DNA of 64,000 bases. It comes from Marinobacter lipolyticus. GTDB lineage: Bacteria; Pseudomonadota; Gammaproteobacteria; Pseudomonadales; Oleiphilaceae. The notes beneath the pieces were generated by a model. That model had not been told where the DNA came from and did not search any database. It saw only the letters and a program-made list of their open reading frames with translations. The stretch lies in assembly GCF_018424605.1 (NCBI RefSeq), contig NZ_QTKT01000013.1:28036-92035 (forward strand). The letters are read 5' to 3'. This document shows positions 54,206 through 64,000 of this stretch, in pieces (the first letter of the stretch is position 1; each line of letters opens with the position of its first letter). A program made the translations under genes and the position numbers.

Positions 54206-55198
54206 TCAGGCCAGTGCAATCATCGGAGTCACCGCAAGCCCGCCACCGATCAGCAGTACAAACAACATCAGTGCCAGAGCAAAAGGCTTGATCCCCAGGG
54301 CGCGAAGCTTCGACATGCGCGTTTCATAACCCAGCGCTGCCATAGCCATGGTAAGTGCGATCTGGCCCGTCAGCGTCAGGCTTTCGTGCAAGGCTTCCGG
54401 CAGCGTGACAACGCTGTTAAACAGCGCCACCGCCACAAAACCGAACGCGAACCAGGGAACGGTCAGTTTACCGACGGATTGGGTGCCATCCTGTCTGGTT
54501 GCGTGGCGATTGAGCCACCATCTGCCCACCAGCAGCAGGAACGGTACCAACAGCATCACGCGTACCAGCTTGACGACAACCGCGTTCGCCAGCGCCTCTG
54601 GGCCAATTGCATTGCCGGCCGCAACCACTTGAGCGACCTCGTGCACGGTGGCACCGATGTAAATGCCATACAGGCCCTGATCCCAGCCGATCATCGAAAA
54701 CAACACGGGCTCCACCACCATGGCCAGGCTACCGAACAATACAACCGTTGCCACTGCCATGGACGTAGTGGCAGGCCGCGCCCGAATCGTGGCTTCCGTT
54801 GCCAGAATGGCCGCCGCCCCGCATATGGCGCTTCCCGCACTGGTCAGCAGGGCAGTCTCCGGGTCCAGCTTGAACCAGCGGGTGCCCAGTTGGTAGCCAA
54901 CAAACAAAACAGTGACAATGACCAACAGATCCAGAACCACAATGCGCGGCCCCAACGCAAAGACCTGCTGCATGGTGACGGAAAATCCGAACAGCACAAT
55001 GCCTGTGCGCAACAGCCAGCGGGTCGAAAATTTCAGTCCGGCCTCAACGGATTGGCTTTTCCATGGCATGGGAAGATTCCCGACGATGACCCCCAGCACC
55101 AGAGCAAACACCAGCGGGCTGACGCGGTCGCCTGTCAGCGCGGTGAGCAAAAAACCACCGATGGTGAATAGAACACATAACCCAAGACCTTTGTACAT
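54206..55198 (-). CDS. YeiH-family putative sulfate/sulfonate exporter
   Basis: A 330-residue membrane protein with about ten hydrophobic helices and the YeiH/UPF0324 core (LGVIVGNLP, LLRTGIVLFGFSVT, TSAGSAICGAAAILATE, IGATVHEVAQVVAAG). The family is annotated as putative sulfate exporters, some linked to sulfite or taurine metabolism. AAAGGAA precedes ATG 55198. Proximity to sorAB and the sigma/anti-sigma pair supports a role in moving the sulfite or sulfate handled there. Confidence 0.85.
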   Translation of the reverse strand: MYKGLGLCVLFTIGGFLLTALTGDRVSPLVFALVLGVIVGNLPMPWKSQSVEAGLKFSTRWLLRTGIVLFGFSVTMQQVFALGPRIVVLDLLVIVTVLFVGYQLGTRWFKLDPETALLTSAGSAICGAAAILATEATIRARPATTSMAVATVVLFGSLAMVVEPVLFSMIGWDQGLYGIYIGATVHEVAQVVAAGNAIGPEALANAVVVKLVRVMLLVPFLLLVGRWWLNRHATRQDGTQSVGKLTVPWFAFGFVAVALFNSVVTLPEALHESLTLTGQIALTMAMAALGYETRMSKLRALGIKPFALALMLFVLLIGGGLAVTPMIALA

Positions 55199-55510
55199 AA
55201 CGCTTTCCTTTATTATCTAATGGAATTACGTTATGCCTTAAATTGTTATCTGTAAAATGAATAAAAAAGGAGATATAAATCGAATATGTAGATTAGTGGT
55301 GTTTAATCCGCTGCTATTGTCTCGTGCGCCTTACCTTTTAACCTGTAGTTTGATAAGCTCCGCGCCCGCTGTCGGTGGGCAATTCCGACCCGTTTTCCCG
55401 CGTTTTACTCTCGTTGTCACCGCAAGTTGTGTTCGTAACCTGCCTTTTCGTTGATAAAGAGAACCCGCTGACACCCTTCCTGTTTTGACGAGTGCACTGG
55501 AAACTCAACT
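55199..55510. other. AT-rich upstream region of the YeiH gene
   Basis: This 312-base stretch is clearly more AT-rich than its surroundings and contains the promoter region of the YeiH gene. I can name no specific site in it and see no gene. Confidence 0.45.
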
Positions 55511-55600
55511 ATGGTTAACAAACTCAAAGCCGACTGGCTTTCCAACATCCGAGGCGATTTACTGGCCGGCATCGTGGTTGCACTGGTTCTGGAGCGCTAA
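55511..55600 (+). pseudogene. SulP permease N-terminal fragment
   Basis: A 29-codon frame, MVNKLKADWLSNIRGDLLAG and then IVVALVLER, matches the first residues of SulP-family anion permeases (NIRGDLLAGIVVAL is their opening signature). It stops immediately, and no further permease sequence is found, so it is a remnant. Confidence 0.7.
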
Positions 55601-55943
55601 ACAGCAACTTCTGGGGCTGGTTCAGCCTGGACATCAGGGCCGAGTTTTTGATCGAGACTTTCTGCGGGTCTGGGACACACGTTCTGCATTGAGTAACGGT
55701 TAAGGACTTTATGTTGCGACGGTTGGCCAGCAAGCAAGAAATCGCTAGCAGCTCGTGCCGGAATCCCTGCCGCGTTTTAATCAGACCCGCGAGAGCCTCG
55801 TTCGAACTCTTGAAGTAGCGCGTTGGGCCATCAAAGTTTCAGAGGTGTATTATCCAGACGCGTTAAGTGGTTCCTTGAGGACAAACGATGTGTCTTATGA
55901 TGGAGCTATAAACGTCGTTGCACTTTCCACCGAGTGTCATTGA
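55601..55943. other. Non-coding stretch between gene fragments
   Basis: These 343 bases link the SulP and chemotaxis-receptor fragments. A 62-codon frame from 55755 has no recognisable domain or ribosome site. I see no RNA gene or repeat. Confidence 0.45.
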
Positions 55944-56195
55944 ATGGGGTGGAGTCCGATCATAGCCGAGCAGACAAACCTTCTTGTCCTTAATGCCTCC
56001 ATCGAAGCACTCCGCGCTGGCGAGCAGCGCCGAGGCTTTTCCGTCATTGCCGATGAGGTTCGAACCCCGGCCCAGCGCAATCAGAGATCTACTGAAGAAT
56101 TGGCATTGACTGCTGAAGCCGAGATCCATGGAGTAGTCGAGGCGACAACAAACATTGTCGACGGCATCCGCAATTCATTTAAAGGTTTTCGCTGA
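55944..56195 (+). pseudogene. Methyl-accepting chemotaxis protein, signalling-tip fragment
   Basis: [20 protein letters not shown] and [20 protein letters not shown] are the hairpin tip of an MCP, the part that binds CheA and CheW. All of the sensor, HAMP and membrane segments are missing, and the frame has a short unrelated start. It cannot act as a receptor. Confidence 0.82.
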
Positions 56196-56315
56196 GATCT
56201 CAAGAACCATGCAGGAAAGTTCAAGGTCTGGAGCCGCTTTTGAATATACGTTCTGATTGACGAGAGCAAAACTTCCTCCAGCGATACCAATGATTGTTGC
56301 GTATTCGTCTATCTT

Positions 56316-56375
56316 TAATGTTCGCTTTTGTTTAGCTGGGTCTAGAGTAAGCCCTGGTCGCAAAGCGAACGTTTA
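56316..56375. repeat. TGGTCGCAAAGCGAAC repeat, copy B
   Basis: AATGTTCGCTTTT (56317-56329) and TGGTCGCAAAGCGAACGTT (56355-56373) form an inverted repeat with a spacer of about 25 bases. The same motif is in copies A and C. Confidence 0.7.
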
Positions 56376-56486
56376 GATTTGGCGTAGGCTCGGGGATAAG
56401 CGGCGACGTATGATGCCGACCGGATCGGCCCCCTTGCTGGTTGCCATAACCGACCCCGGCAGAGAAGTTGGCTCTCGTAGATAAGC

Positions 56487-56912
56487 TCACGACGTGTTTT
56501 CCTCTACGCCCTTATAAAGAGACGTAATGAGCGGGCACTTCACGTCACCCTGCTCAGTGCAACATGCCTGCACCAGCCCCTCCAGCGTTCGCTCGATACG
56601 CCGCAGACTTGAAATTTTCTCACGCACCTTGGCGAGCTTCTGTCCGCCCAGTACCCGTGCTTCATCGCAATGGGTGCCGTCTTGCAGTGTTAGCAGTCCT
56701 CCGATTTCATCCAGGCTGAAGCCCAACCATTGGGCCGTTCGAATGAACTGAAGACGCGCCAACGCCTGATCGTCGTAATGGCGGATGCTTCCATAGGGTT
56801 TGTCAGGCTCTGCCACCAGTCCCCGGCGCTGGTAATAGCGGATGGTTTCCACTCCAATATTGGCGGCCTTGGCCAGGGCGCCAATGGTCATTGAACGTGG
56901 TTTCTTGGACAT
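56487..56912 (-). CDS. merR: Mercury-responsive transcription regulator
   Basis: A 141-residue MerR. The helix-turn-helix is at MTIGALAKAANIGVETIRYY; the three mercury-binding cysteines are Cys82 (THCDEA), Cys117 and Cys126 (QACCTEQGDVKC), as in Tn501 MerR. It is divergent from merT and binds the dyad in the shared promoter, repressing or activating the operon by mercury. Confidence 0.97.
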   Translation of the reverse strand: MSKKPRSMTIGALAKAANIGVETIRYYQRRGLVAEPDKPYGSIRHYDDQALARLQFIRTAQWLGFSLDEIGGLLTLQDGTHCDEARVLGGQKLAKVREKISSLRRIERTLEGLVQACCTEQGDVKCPLITSLYKGVEENTS

Positions 56913-56918
56913 AGGGGG

Positions 56919-56949
56919 TTGATTCCGTAGCTGACTACGGGAGTAACCT
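56919..56949 (+). promoter_or_regulatory. mer promoter with MerR operator
   Basis: TTGATT (56919-56924) and TAACCT (56944-56949) are 19 bases apart, the long spacing of MerR-controlled promoters. The operator dyad CCGTAG-CTGA-CTACGG (56925-56940) is perfect. Confidence 0.9.
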
Positions 56950-56986
56950 TATCTCAGTCATCCATCTCATGAAAGGAGCCAACGTA

Positions 56987-57337
56987 ATGTCTGAGCCCAA
57001 ATCCGGTCGCGGTTCGCTGATCGCAGGGGGCGTTGCCGCCGTCCTGGCATCCGCCTGCTGTCTTGGTCCCCTGGTTTTAATCGCGTTAGGAGTTTCAGGC
57101 GCCTGGATCGGCAATCTGGCCGCCCTGGAACCCTATCGGCCCTGGTTCATCGGTGCGGCACTGGTGGCCATGGTGTTTGCCTGGCGCCGGATATACCGGC
57201 CTGCACAGGATTGCCAGCCGGGCGATGTTTGCGCGGTGCCGCAAGTACGCACAACCTACAAGGTTGTTTTCTGGATTGTCGCGCTGCTCATTCTGACTGC
57301 GCTGGCGTTCCCTTATGTTTTACCCCTATTTTACTGA
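56987..57337 (+). CDS. merT: Mercuric ion transporter MerT
   Basis: A 116-residue inner-membrane protein with three helices. The first cysteine pair is Cys24-Cys25 (ACCLGPL), and a second pair is in the loop (DCQPGDVCAV). It carries mercuric ion into the cytoplasm for reduction. ATG 56987 with AAAGGAG at 8 bases is favoured over the ATG at 56969. Confidence 0.94.
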   Translation: MSEPKSGRGSLIAGGVAAVLASACCLGPLVLIALGVSGAWIGNLAALEPYRPWFIGAALVAMVFAWRRIYRPAQDCQPGDVCAVPQVRTTYKVVFWIVALLILTALAFPYVLPLFY

Positions 57338-57350
57338 GAGGCATAGCACC

Positions 57351-57647
57351 ATGAAAAAATCACTGATCGCCACAGCGTTATTCCTGTTCGTTAGCCTGCC
57401 GGCCCTGGCAGCACCACAAACCGTCACCCTGTCAGTCCCTGGCATGACCTGTTCGGCCTGCCCGATCACCGTCAAGGCCGCTCTCAACCGGGTGGACGGC
57501 GTGACCTCTGTGGATGTTCGTTATGAAGAACGCGATGCGACGGTCACCTTCGACGACGAGAAAACGACCGTTGAGGCACTGACGCAAGCCACCACCAACG
57601 CCGGCTATCCGTCCACGCTGAAACAATCTCAGGCAAAACAGGAGTAA
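57351..57647 (+). CDS. merP: Periplasmic mercury-binding protein MerP
   Basis: A 98-residue exported HMA-fold protein. Signal peptide ends near ALAAPQ; mercury site is GMTCSAC (Cys34, Cys37). It hands mercury to MerT. It is slightly longer than the usual 91 residues, from a C-terminal tail. Confidence 0.95.
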   Translation: MKKSLIATALFLFVSLPALAAPQTVTLSVPGMTCSACPITVKAALNRVDGVTSVDVRYEERDATVTFDDEKTTVEALTQATTNAGYPSTLKQSQAKQE

Positions 57648-57649
57648 CC

Positions 57650-59298
<1,649 letters not shown>

Positions 59299-59311
59299 GA
59301 CGGTGCCGCCA

Positions 59312-59947
59312 ATGTATAACATGGATGAGATCGTGGAACGGCTGGGTCTGACCGGCGAAAGGGAAGCCGCGCTTCATGTGACGCTGTTGCGCGAGCTTGC
59401 CCTGGGACAACCGGTCACTGTTGAGCGGCTCGCGAAGTCGCTCAACTGGACGACTGATGAGGCAGAGTTGGTGCTGGAAAAACTGCCCTGCGGGACCATC
59501 GAGTACGACGGCCAGGGACGGCTGATCGGCTCCGGCATCACACTGCGAGAAACCCCGCATGCATTTGTCATCAACGATCGGCCCCTTTACACCTGGTGTG
59601 CACTGGATGCCTTGATGTTTCCAACCGTTATTGGCGAACGGGCGCAGGTGCAATCGCGTTGCCCGCAGACGAACAACCCGATCAACATGACGATTACGCC
59701 ACAGAGAGTGGTTTCGCTTGAGCCGGAGGACGCGGTCGTCTCTTTAGTGTCGGTGGCCGCATCGGGAGACATTCGAAGTGCGTTTTGTTGCGATGTCCTT
59801 TTCTTTGCCTCTCGACAGGCCGGGGAGGCCTGGGGGCGAGATAAACCAAGCGCGCAGCTGGTGACTGTGCAGGAAGGTTTCGAACTGGGACAGCGGATTG
59901 CGCACCTTATGCTCGACAGAGCAAGGCGTTACCAACATGACCTTTAA
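59312..59947 (+). CDS. merB: Organomercurial lyase
   Basis: A 211-residue enzyme that breaks carbon-mercury bonds. With ATG 59312 the catalytic residues fall at Cys96 and Asp99 (YTWCALDALMFP) and Cys159 (SAFCCDVLFF), the standard MerB numbers, which supports this start. It gives the operon resistance to organic mercury as well as inorganic. Confidence 0.95.
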   Translation: MYNMDEIVERLGLTGEREAALHVTLLRELALGQPVTVERLAKSLNWTTDEAELVLEKLPCGTIEYDGQGRLIGSGITLRETPHAFVINDRPLYTWCALDALMFPTVIGERAQVQSRCPQTNNPINMTITPQRVVSLEPEDAVVSLVSVAASGDIRSAFCCDVLFFASRQAGEAWGRDKPSAQLVTVQEGFELGQRIAHLMLDRARRYQHDL

Positions 59948-60267
59948 TACCTGAATGTTCGATACCAATCTTGAACGTAGGTCAGCACCCAGGAGCTAGG
60001 CCATGTCATTTCCAAAGCGTTCCGTCGCTGCACCCTGTCTGTGCATCAAATCAGGAATTATCTGGACATGCGATTGGTGTATCCCTGTGGTGCCTCACCC
60101 GAACAACCGGACATGCACCCATTACACTGGCGATCGACGTGCATCGAATGTTCGCTTCTGTTTAGGTGCTTCTGGTCGCAAAGCGAACGTTCAGATGGTG
60201 CGATAACGCCGGCGCACACTAAGCGTCCGGTGATCCCAAATTGATTCGATGACCACCATCGGGCCAA
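59948..60267. other. Spacer between mer and alk modules
   Basis: These 320 bases hold repeat copy C (60146-60193) and nothing else that I can support. Several short overlapping frames have no domain or start. Confidence 0.5.
60146..60193. repeat. TGGTCGCAAAGCGAAC repeat, copy C
   Basis: GAATGTTCGCTT (60146-60157) and AAGCGAACGTTC (60181-60192) form an inverted repeat with one mismatch around a 23-base spacer containing TGGTCGC. It marks the junction of the mer and alk modules. Confidence 0.72.
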
Positions 60268-60493
60268 TTAAACCCAGTCAGTAACTTGTAGGTACTCCTC
60301 GCACCTTTTGACTGAGAGCGGCTTAGCATATAGATAGCCTTGTCCCGCATCACAGCCAAGGATTCGGAGATGGTTTTCTTGCTCTTTGGTCTCAATTCCC
60401 TCGGCCAGTACATCGAGTCCTAGGCTATGTCCCATCTGAATAATCGCTTTGGCAATTGCTCCACTTTCCTGGTCGTTAGGTAAGCCCCGGGTG
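60268..60493 (-). pseudogene. EAL-domain C-terminal fragment
   Basis: The minus strand reads GAIAKAIIQMGHSLGLDVLA, EGIETKEQENHLRILGCDAG and then QGYLYAKPLS to a stop at 60268. This is the last part of an EAL phosphodiesterase domain (AEGIET and QGYLYAKP signatures). Upstream the frame is broken, and no GGDEF or start is found. It cannot be an active enzyme. Confidence 0.82.
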
Positions 60494-60667
60494 AATGACT
60501 GGTCACTGTGGCCATCACAGCTGGGCTGGGCGATTCTGTATCTCCTGCTCTACAGCAGAGCTTGTGGGAGGGCCAGAATCCCCCTGCAGCTGGATATGCT
60601 CAGTCACGAGGCTCGACACATAGAAATCTCAGAGATGAGAATGAGCTGCATCCCATCTCGCTTACAC

Positions 60668-61828
60668 TTACCCGGAGAGAGCTTTAGATAGCTTGGCTTG
60701 CCGGGTGGGAAGATTGACCGTTTCAGCTGCGATCATCCGGTCTCCGGAAAAGAGCCAGAATTCACAGGCATTGTCACTCTCTGTGGGACGCCGCTGAATT
60801 CGGTCGTATCCAGTGGCGATTCCAATACACTGGACTTTCATGCCGTTGAGATCTGACCAAAAACGAGGAGGAGAGGCAGGCGGAGACGGTTTACCACAAA
60901 TATGAGCCGCCGCAATTTGTGCTTGAAGCATGGCATTGTGAATAGTTTCTATTCGGATGGGTGTATTGGTGGAAACGTTGACGGCTTTAGCGCAATCTCC
61001 GATCGCAAATATGTCAGGGTCGGAGCTACGCATGCCGCTGTCTACTATAATACCACCGTCGCAATCCAGGTTTGCGTCTTGCGCAAGTTCGGCATTGGGG
61101 ATGGCTCCTATACCGATAACAACGACGTCTGCGGGTTTGGTAGTGCCGTCGGACAAACGGATACCGGAAACTCGGTCTCCCTCAGTGAGAATCTGGTTGA
61201 CGCTAGCATTGAAGTAGAACATTACGCCGGCGGAGGCCATGCGGTTTCTGACAAAATTACTTGTTAATGGTGACGCTACTCGACACATCGCTCGGCTGTT
61301 GGCCTCAAACACAGAGACTTGTTTTCCCTGTAGATTGGCAGCGGAGGCGACTTCAAGCCCGATAACACCCGCGCCGAGAATGGCCACCTTCTCGCATTCC
61401 GGGGCTAACAGGGCATTACGTAATGCGGTGGAGTGGTCAAGATTCCTGAGATAGAAAACATTTTTTGCGCTCTCACCAGGTAAATCAATAGGACGTGGCC
61501 TCGCTCCTGTTGCCAAAATCAGCGTGTCGTATTTAATTTTCCTGCCGCCTTGAATCACTACTTGCTTTGCCGATCGTTCAAGCGCTATTACTTTACCGCC
61601 TTGTTCAAATTCAACTTTGTTGTCCCGAAAGAAATTAGGAGAACGGATCGGAGTTGGCGAGGGCAACTCATCTGAGGTCAAATAGGCTTTGGACAACGGG
61701 GGACGCTGGTAAGGCAGCGTGTTTTCCTCGCCCAAAATGGTAATCGTTCCGTCGAATCCATTCTGGCGGAGAGCCTCTGCGGCGGTCAGGCTGGCTATTC
61801 CAGCGCCAATGATAACTATTTTTTGCAT
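60668..61828 (-). CDS. alkT: Rubredoxin reductase
   Basis: A 386-residue FAD/NAD-dependent reductase. Two nucleotide-binding motifs (IVIIGAGIASLTAAEALR, VAILGAGVIGLEVASAA) and the late blocks RIETIHNAMLQAQIAA, PPRFWSDLNGM and ETVNLPTRQ are very like AlkT of alkane degraders. It passes electrons from NADH to rubredoxin for alkane hydroxylase. It is downstream of alkS as in known alkST operons. ATG 61828 has GAGGAA upstream. The gene is intact, but the promoter may be lost with alkS. Confidence 0.88.
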   Translation of the reverse strand: MQKIVIIGAGIASLTAAEALRQNGFDGTITILGEENTLPYQRPPLSKAYLTSDELPSPTPIRSPNFFRDNKVEFEQGGKVIALERSAKQVVIQGGRKIKYDTLILATGARPRPIDLPGESAKNVFYLRNLDHSTALRNALLAPECEKVAILGAGVIGLEVASAANLQGKQVSVFEANSRAMCRVASPLTSNFVRNRMASAGVMFYFNASVNQILTEGDRVSGIRLSDGTTKPADVVVIGIGAIPNAELAQDANLDCDGGIIVDSGMRSSDPDIFAIGDCAKAVNVSTNTPIRIETIHNAMLQAQIAAAHICGKPSPPASPPRFWSDLNGMKVQCIGIATGYDRIQRRPTESDNACEFWLFSGDRMIAAETVNLPTRQAKLSKALSG

Positions 61829-61860
61829 ATTCGCTCGATTCCTCTTTTGTTTTTGTAGCA

Positions 61861-63875
61861 CTATAAAAGTCCGCGCAGTCGAGCTTCAGTGACTGCCTGA
61901 ACCCGGTTGGTTACTTTAAGTTCGCTGAAAATCTTCTTCATATGCCATTTGACGGTATCCTCCGTCACAAGAAGCCGTTCAGCGATTTCTCTGTTGGTCA
62001 TTCCGTTGCTTACGCATTTCAACAGAGAAATCTGCTTTATCGTGATGGTTGAGTGGGCATTGCCGGGCACAGGTGGCACGCTGGAGTCTTCTATTCTGAC
62101 ATCGGGATCCTTCGTAGCTTTAGCTTCAGAGTCGTCTGGCAGATCGTTAAAAAGATCCTGAGCAAGGGGGCTAAGAGAAAGTAGCGCTTCTTTGATCCAG
62201 AGCCGTGTGAAGTGACAGTTCAAATGTTCCGAAAGTAGGTTTGCATCAAGAATCATGCGCTTCGCCGATTTTGATGAACCGAGGGCAAACGCTGCCAGGG
62301 CCTGACAATAGTGGGCGGCGATCCTGGTTCTAGCGTCTGAAATTGCGCTGGCGCTTTGTAGTGCTTGTTTGGCATATTTTTCGGCGACACCAAACTGTTT
62401 CCCAAGCCGTAGTCTATACATTGAGGTTACCAGGGCCATACGTGCTTGAATGGCCTGGTTTTGATTTGGCAGGAACGTCAGCTCACATTCATCGGGGAGT
62501 ATAGGTGGACCCAATTCCTCGTTGTTCAGGAGAGTAAACTCAGCTAACTGAACTTTAGTCAGGATATTTAGACGAGAGAGCTCTCGCTCGCAGGAGGCTA
62601 AGCGGGATTGTTCCAACAAGGCCATGGCTCTATCTCGGAACCCTTGGTGGTACAGAAAACGGCTGTAGGCCTGTGTACACCCCCACAGAATATCTGTAAC
62701 GCCATAGTTCAAAGCGAAATCGAACGAAGCCTGTGCAGATTCCTGGGTAACCAGGTGATGGTTCTGTTCGTGCAGGATTTGTAACTCAAGGGTGCCAAAC
62801 ATTTTATTTAAAAAAGTTTTTGGCACCTGAATCTTTTCTGCTGTTTTATTCGCTTGAAGCAACACACTCCTTGCTCGGGCGATGTCCCCCTTGAACAGTT
62901 CACCCTGAATTTCTGCAGTTTTAAGCCAAATAAAAGCGTAATGTTGATTGGATGACTGGATGGCCACAGCCGCTCGATGGGACAATCGCTCCAACTCTTC
63001 AAAATGGCGTCCACTGGAGGCAATGAATGCCTGGCAAGTAAGTGCTGCGCCTTTGCCAACCATGTTACGGTCGCCAAAGGCGTCTATCCATTTTTGACAG
63101 AGAACCTGACTCTCCAGTAATTTATCCTGTGTAGCTTTGCCTATCGCATTAACCAATTCCCGCCATCCTTCCTCATCAAGATCGCCCACCCCCCTGGAGC
63201 TCGGATGAAGCGAACTAACCAGTATTTCCTCTGCTTGACGAGCTTGTTGGCTGAAATACAAAATCCACGCGTAACCTATGCTCAAGGCAGCGATTTTTTT
63301 TATCGTACGAGCCGGTACTTTTCCAAACCAGGTACGAAGTACTTCGATTTCACCCTGTCTGAGTGCCACGTCCAGGATAATGCTGTCACTTACGACGCGA
63401 GCCCATCGATGGTCACTGGCTTCCAGAGCTGCATTGATTGAATGGAGGTACTCTCCCCTACGCCAATGCCAGAACGCGACCCGTTTCAGTACATACGAGC
63501 GACGTTCTCGTTGGGTGGTGTTAAATAAACTACGCAAATACTCTCGCAGCACAGGGTGCATATCCATACGATCAGCAGAAGTCCCGGTGGGAGCTAAAAG
63601 AGCATAATGTTCGTTAAGAAACGTAATTTCCCGGTCGGCCTCTTCTGTCTTATAGACATAGCCATAGCATTCAGCGCTGATTACTTCGAGCATCGCTGCA
63701 TTGCAAAGAAAGGTCCTCGTACTATTGGGTAACGCAGTTAAGAGGTTGTCCCTGAAATACGAGCGAGTTTCCGGCCAAGTCGCTGCGGGGAGATTTGGGT
63801 TTGGGGTTCGGCACATAAGCCTGACAAGTGCTGGCCATCCACCGGTCGCTTTTATGATGTTGCTGGCTTCGGGGC
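61861..63875 (-). pseudogene. alkS: alkS-like LuxR/MalT-family regulator, 5' truncated
   Basis: The frame encodes about 670 residues: an ATPase-adjacent winged region (TGGWPALVRLM, RMDMHPVLREYLRSLF), a long TPR-like helical region and a C-terminal LuxR helix-turn-helix (NGMTNREIAERLLVTEDTVKWHMKKI). The N-terminal ATP-binding domain, about 200 residues with the Walker A motif, is missing where an IS256-family end begins. Position before alkT and architecture identify it as AlkS. The base composition is lower in GC than the backbone. It is probably non-functional. Confidence 0.85.
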
Positions 63876-64000
63876 GAGCCTGTAAATAAATCTGTGTAAC
63901 TGCCCACCTCACTATAGGTGACCGTCCAGGCGGTCACCGAATTCGATAATAAAGCGATTCAGTGCAGGCTTCCAATCCCGGATCGGCATGGTCCATTTCT
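63876..64000 (-). mobile_element. IS256-family insertion sequence end with transposase C terminus
   Basis: The minus strand encodes KWTMPIRDWKPALNRFIIEF and then GDRLDGHL to a stop at 63912, the C terminus of an IS256-family transposase (KWTMP.R.W..ALN is their end signature). The terminal inverted repeat is likely near GAGCCTGTAAATAAATCTGT (63876-63895), by likeness to the family. The rest of the element is beyond the right edge. Confidence 0.8.

Noticed and set aside
55755..55943. 62-codon frame between SulP and MCP fragments
   Set aside because: No recognised family and no ribosome site; likely non-coding or decayed.
60449..60691. 80-codon plus-strand frame between EAL fragment and alkT
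   Set aside because: It overlaps the EAL remnant and the alkT 3' end and has no protein-like features.

Overview
The window is a GC-rich gammaproteobacterial chromosome segment, most likely from Marinobacter or a close marine relative. The order argH / algZ-algR-hemC-hemD-hemX-hemY is the Pseudomonas-type arrangement, and it comes with rsd, dsbB, lrgAB, a two-lipoyl-domain bkd operon and alkane-degradation genes (alkS/alkT). The genus is inferred from gene content and order; no database search was possible.

Positions 1-47.6 kb are dense chromosomal backbone. They hold the end of a degenerate EAL protein, argH divergent from the alg/hem block, a ferredoxin-type reductase with ubiD, rho, a molybdenum-cofactor block (moaB, moeA, moaD, moaE, mobA) lying between rho and trxA, then ppx, an ABC-F ATPase, an FKBP lipoprotein, rsd, dsbB, a FliL-like protein, an RMF-like protein, gshA, tex, a REC-GGDEF-EAL protein, rep, a predicted radical copper oxidase with a small secreted neighbour, cytochrome c5, outer-membrane phospholipase A, phosphomannomutase, bfr/bfd with a Fur box, lrgAB, yaeQ and bkdA1-bkdA2-bkdB followed by a Hanks-type kinase gene. 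Two intergenic hairpins share an almost identical 53-54 bp loop but have unrelated arms.

At 47.6 kb a truncated tRNA-Arg lies just before an intact tRNA-Arg(CCG). Everything downstream looks like an old, decaying genomic island. It carries a sulfite-oxidation module (sorA/sorB, an ECF sigma and anti-sigma pair, a cytochrome c / beta-propeller protein and a YeiH-family transporter), a complete narrow mer operon with merB (merR / merT-merP-merF-merA-merB), and an alkS-alkT pair in which alkS is cut off at its 5' end by an IS256-family element running out of the window. Between these modules are broken pieces of a multicopper oxidase, a LysR/ArgP regulator, a SulP permease, a chemotaxis receptor and an EAL protein, plus three copies of a short repeat.

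The most interesting points are the kinase gene joined to the branched-chain keto acid dehydrogenase operon, two matching ECF-type promoters that tie the sigma factor to the cytochrome/propeller gene, the copper radical oxidase pair, the shared-loop hairpins, and the tRNA-Arg island boundary with three 11-bp-spaced GTGCCC repeats.
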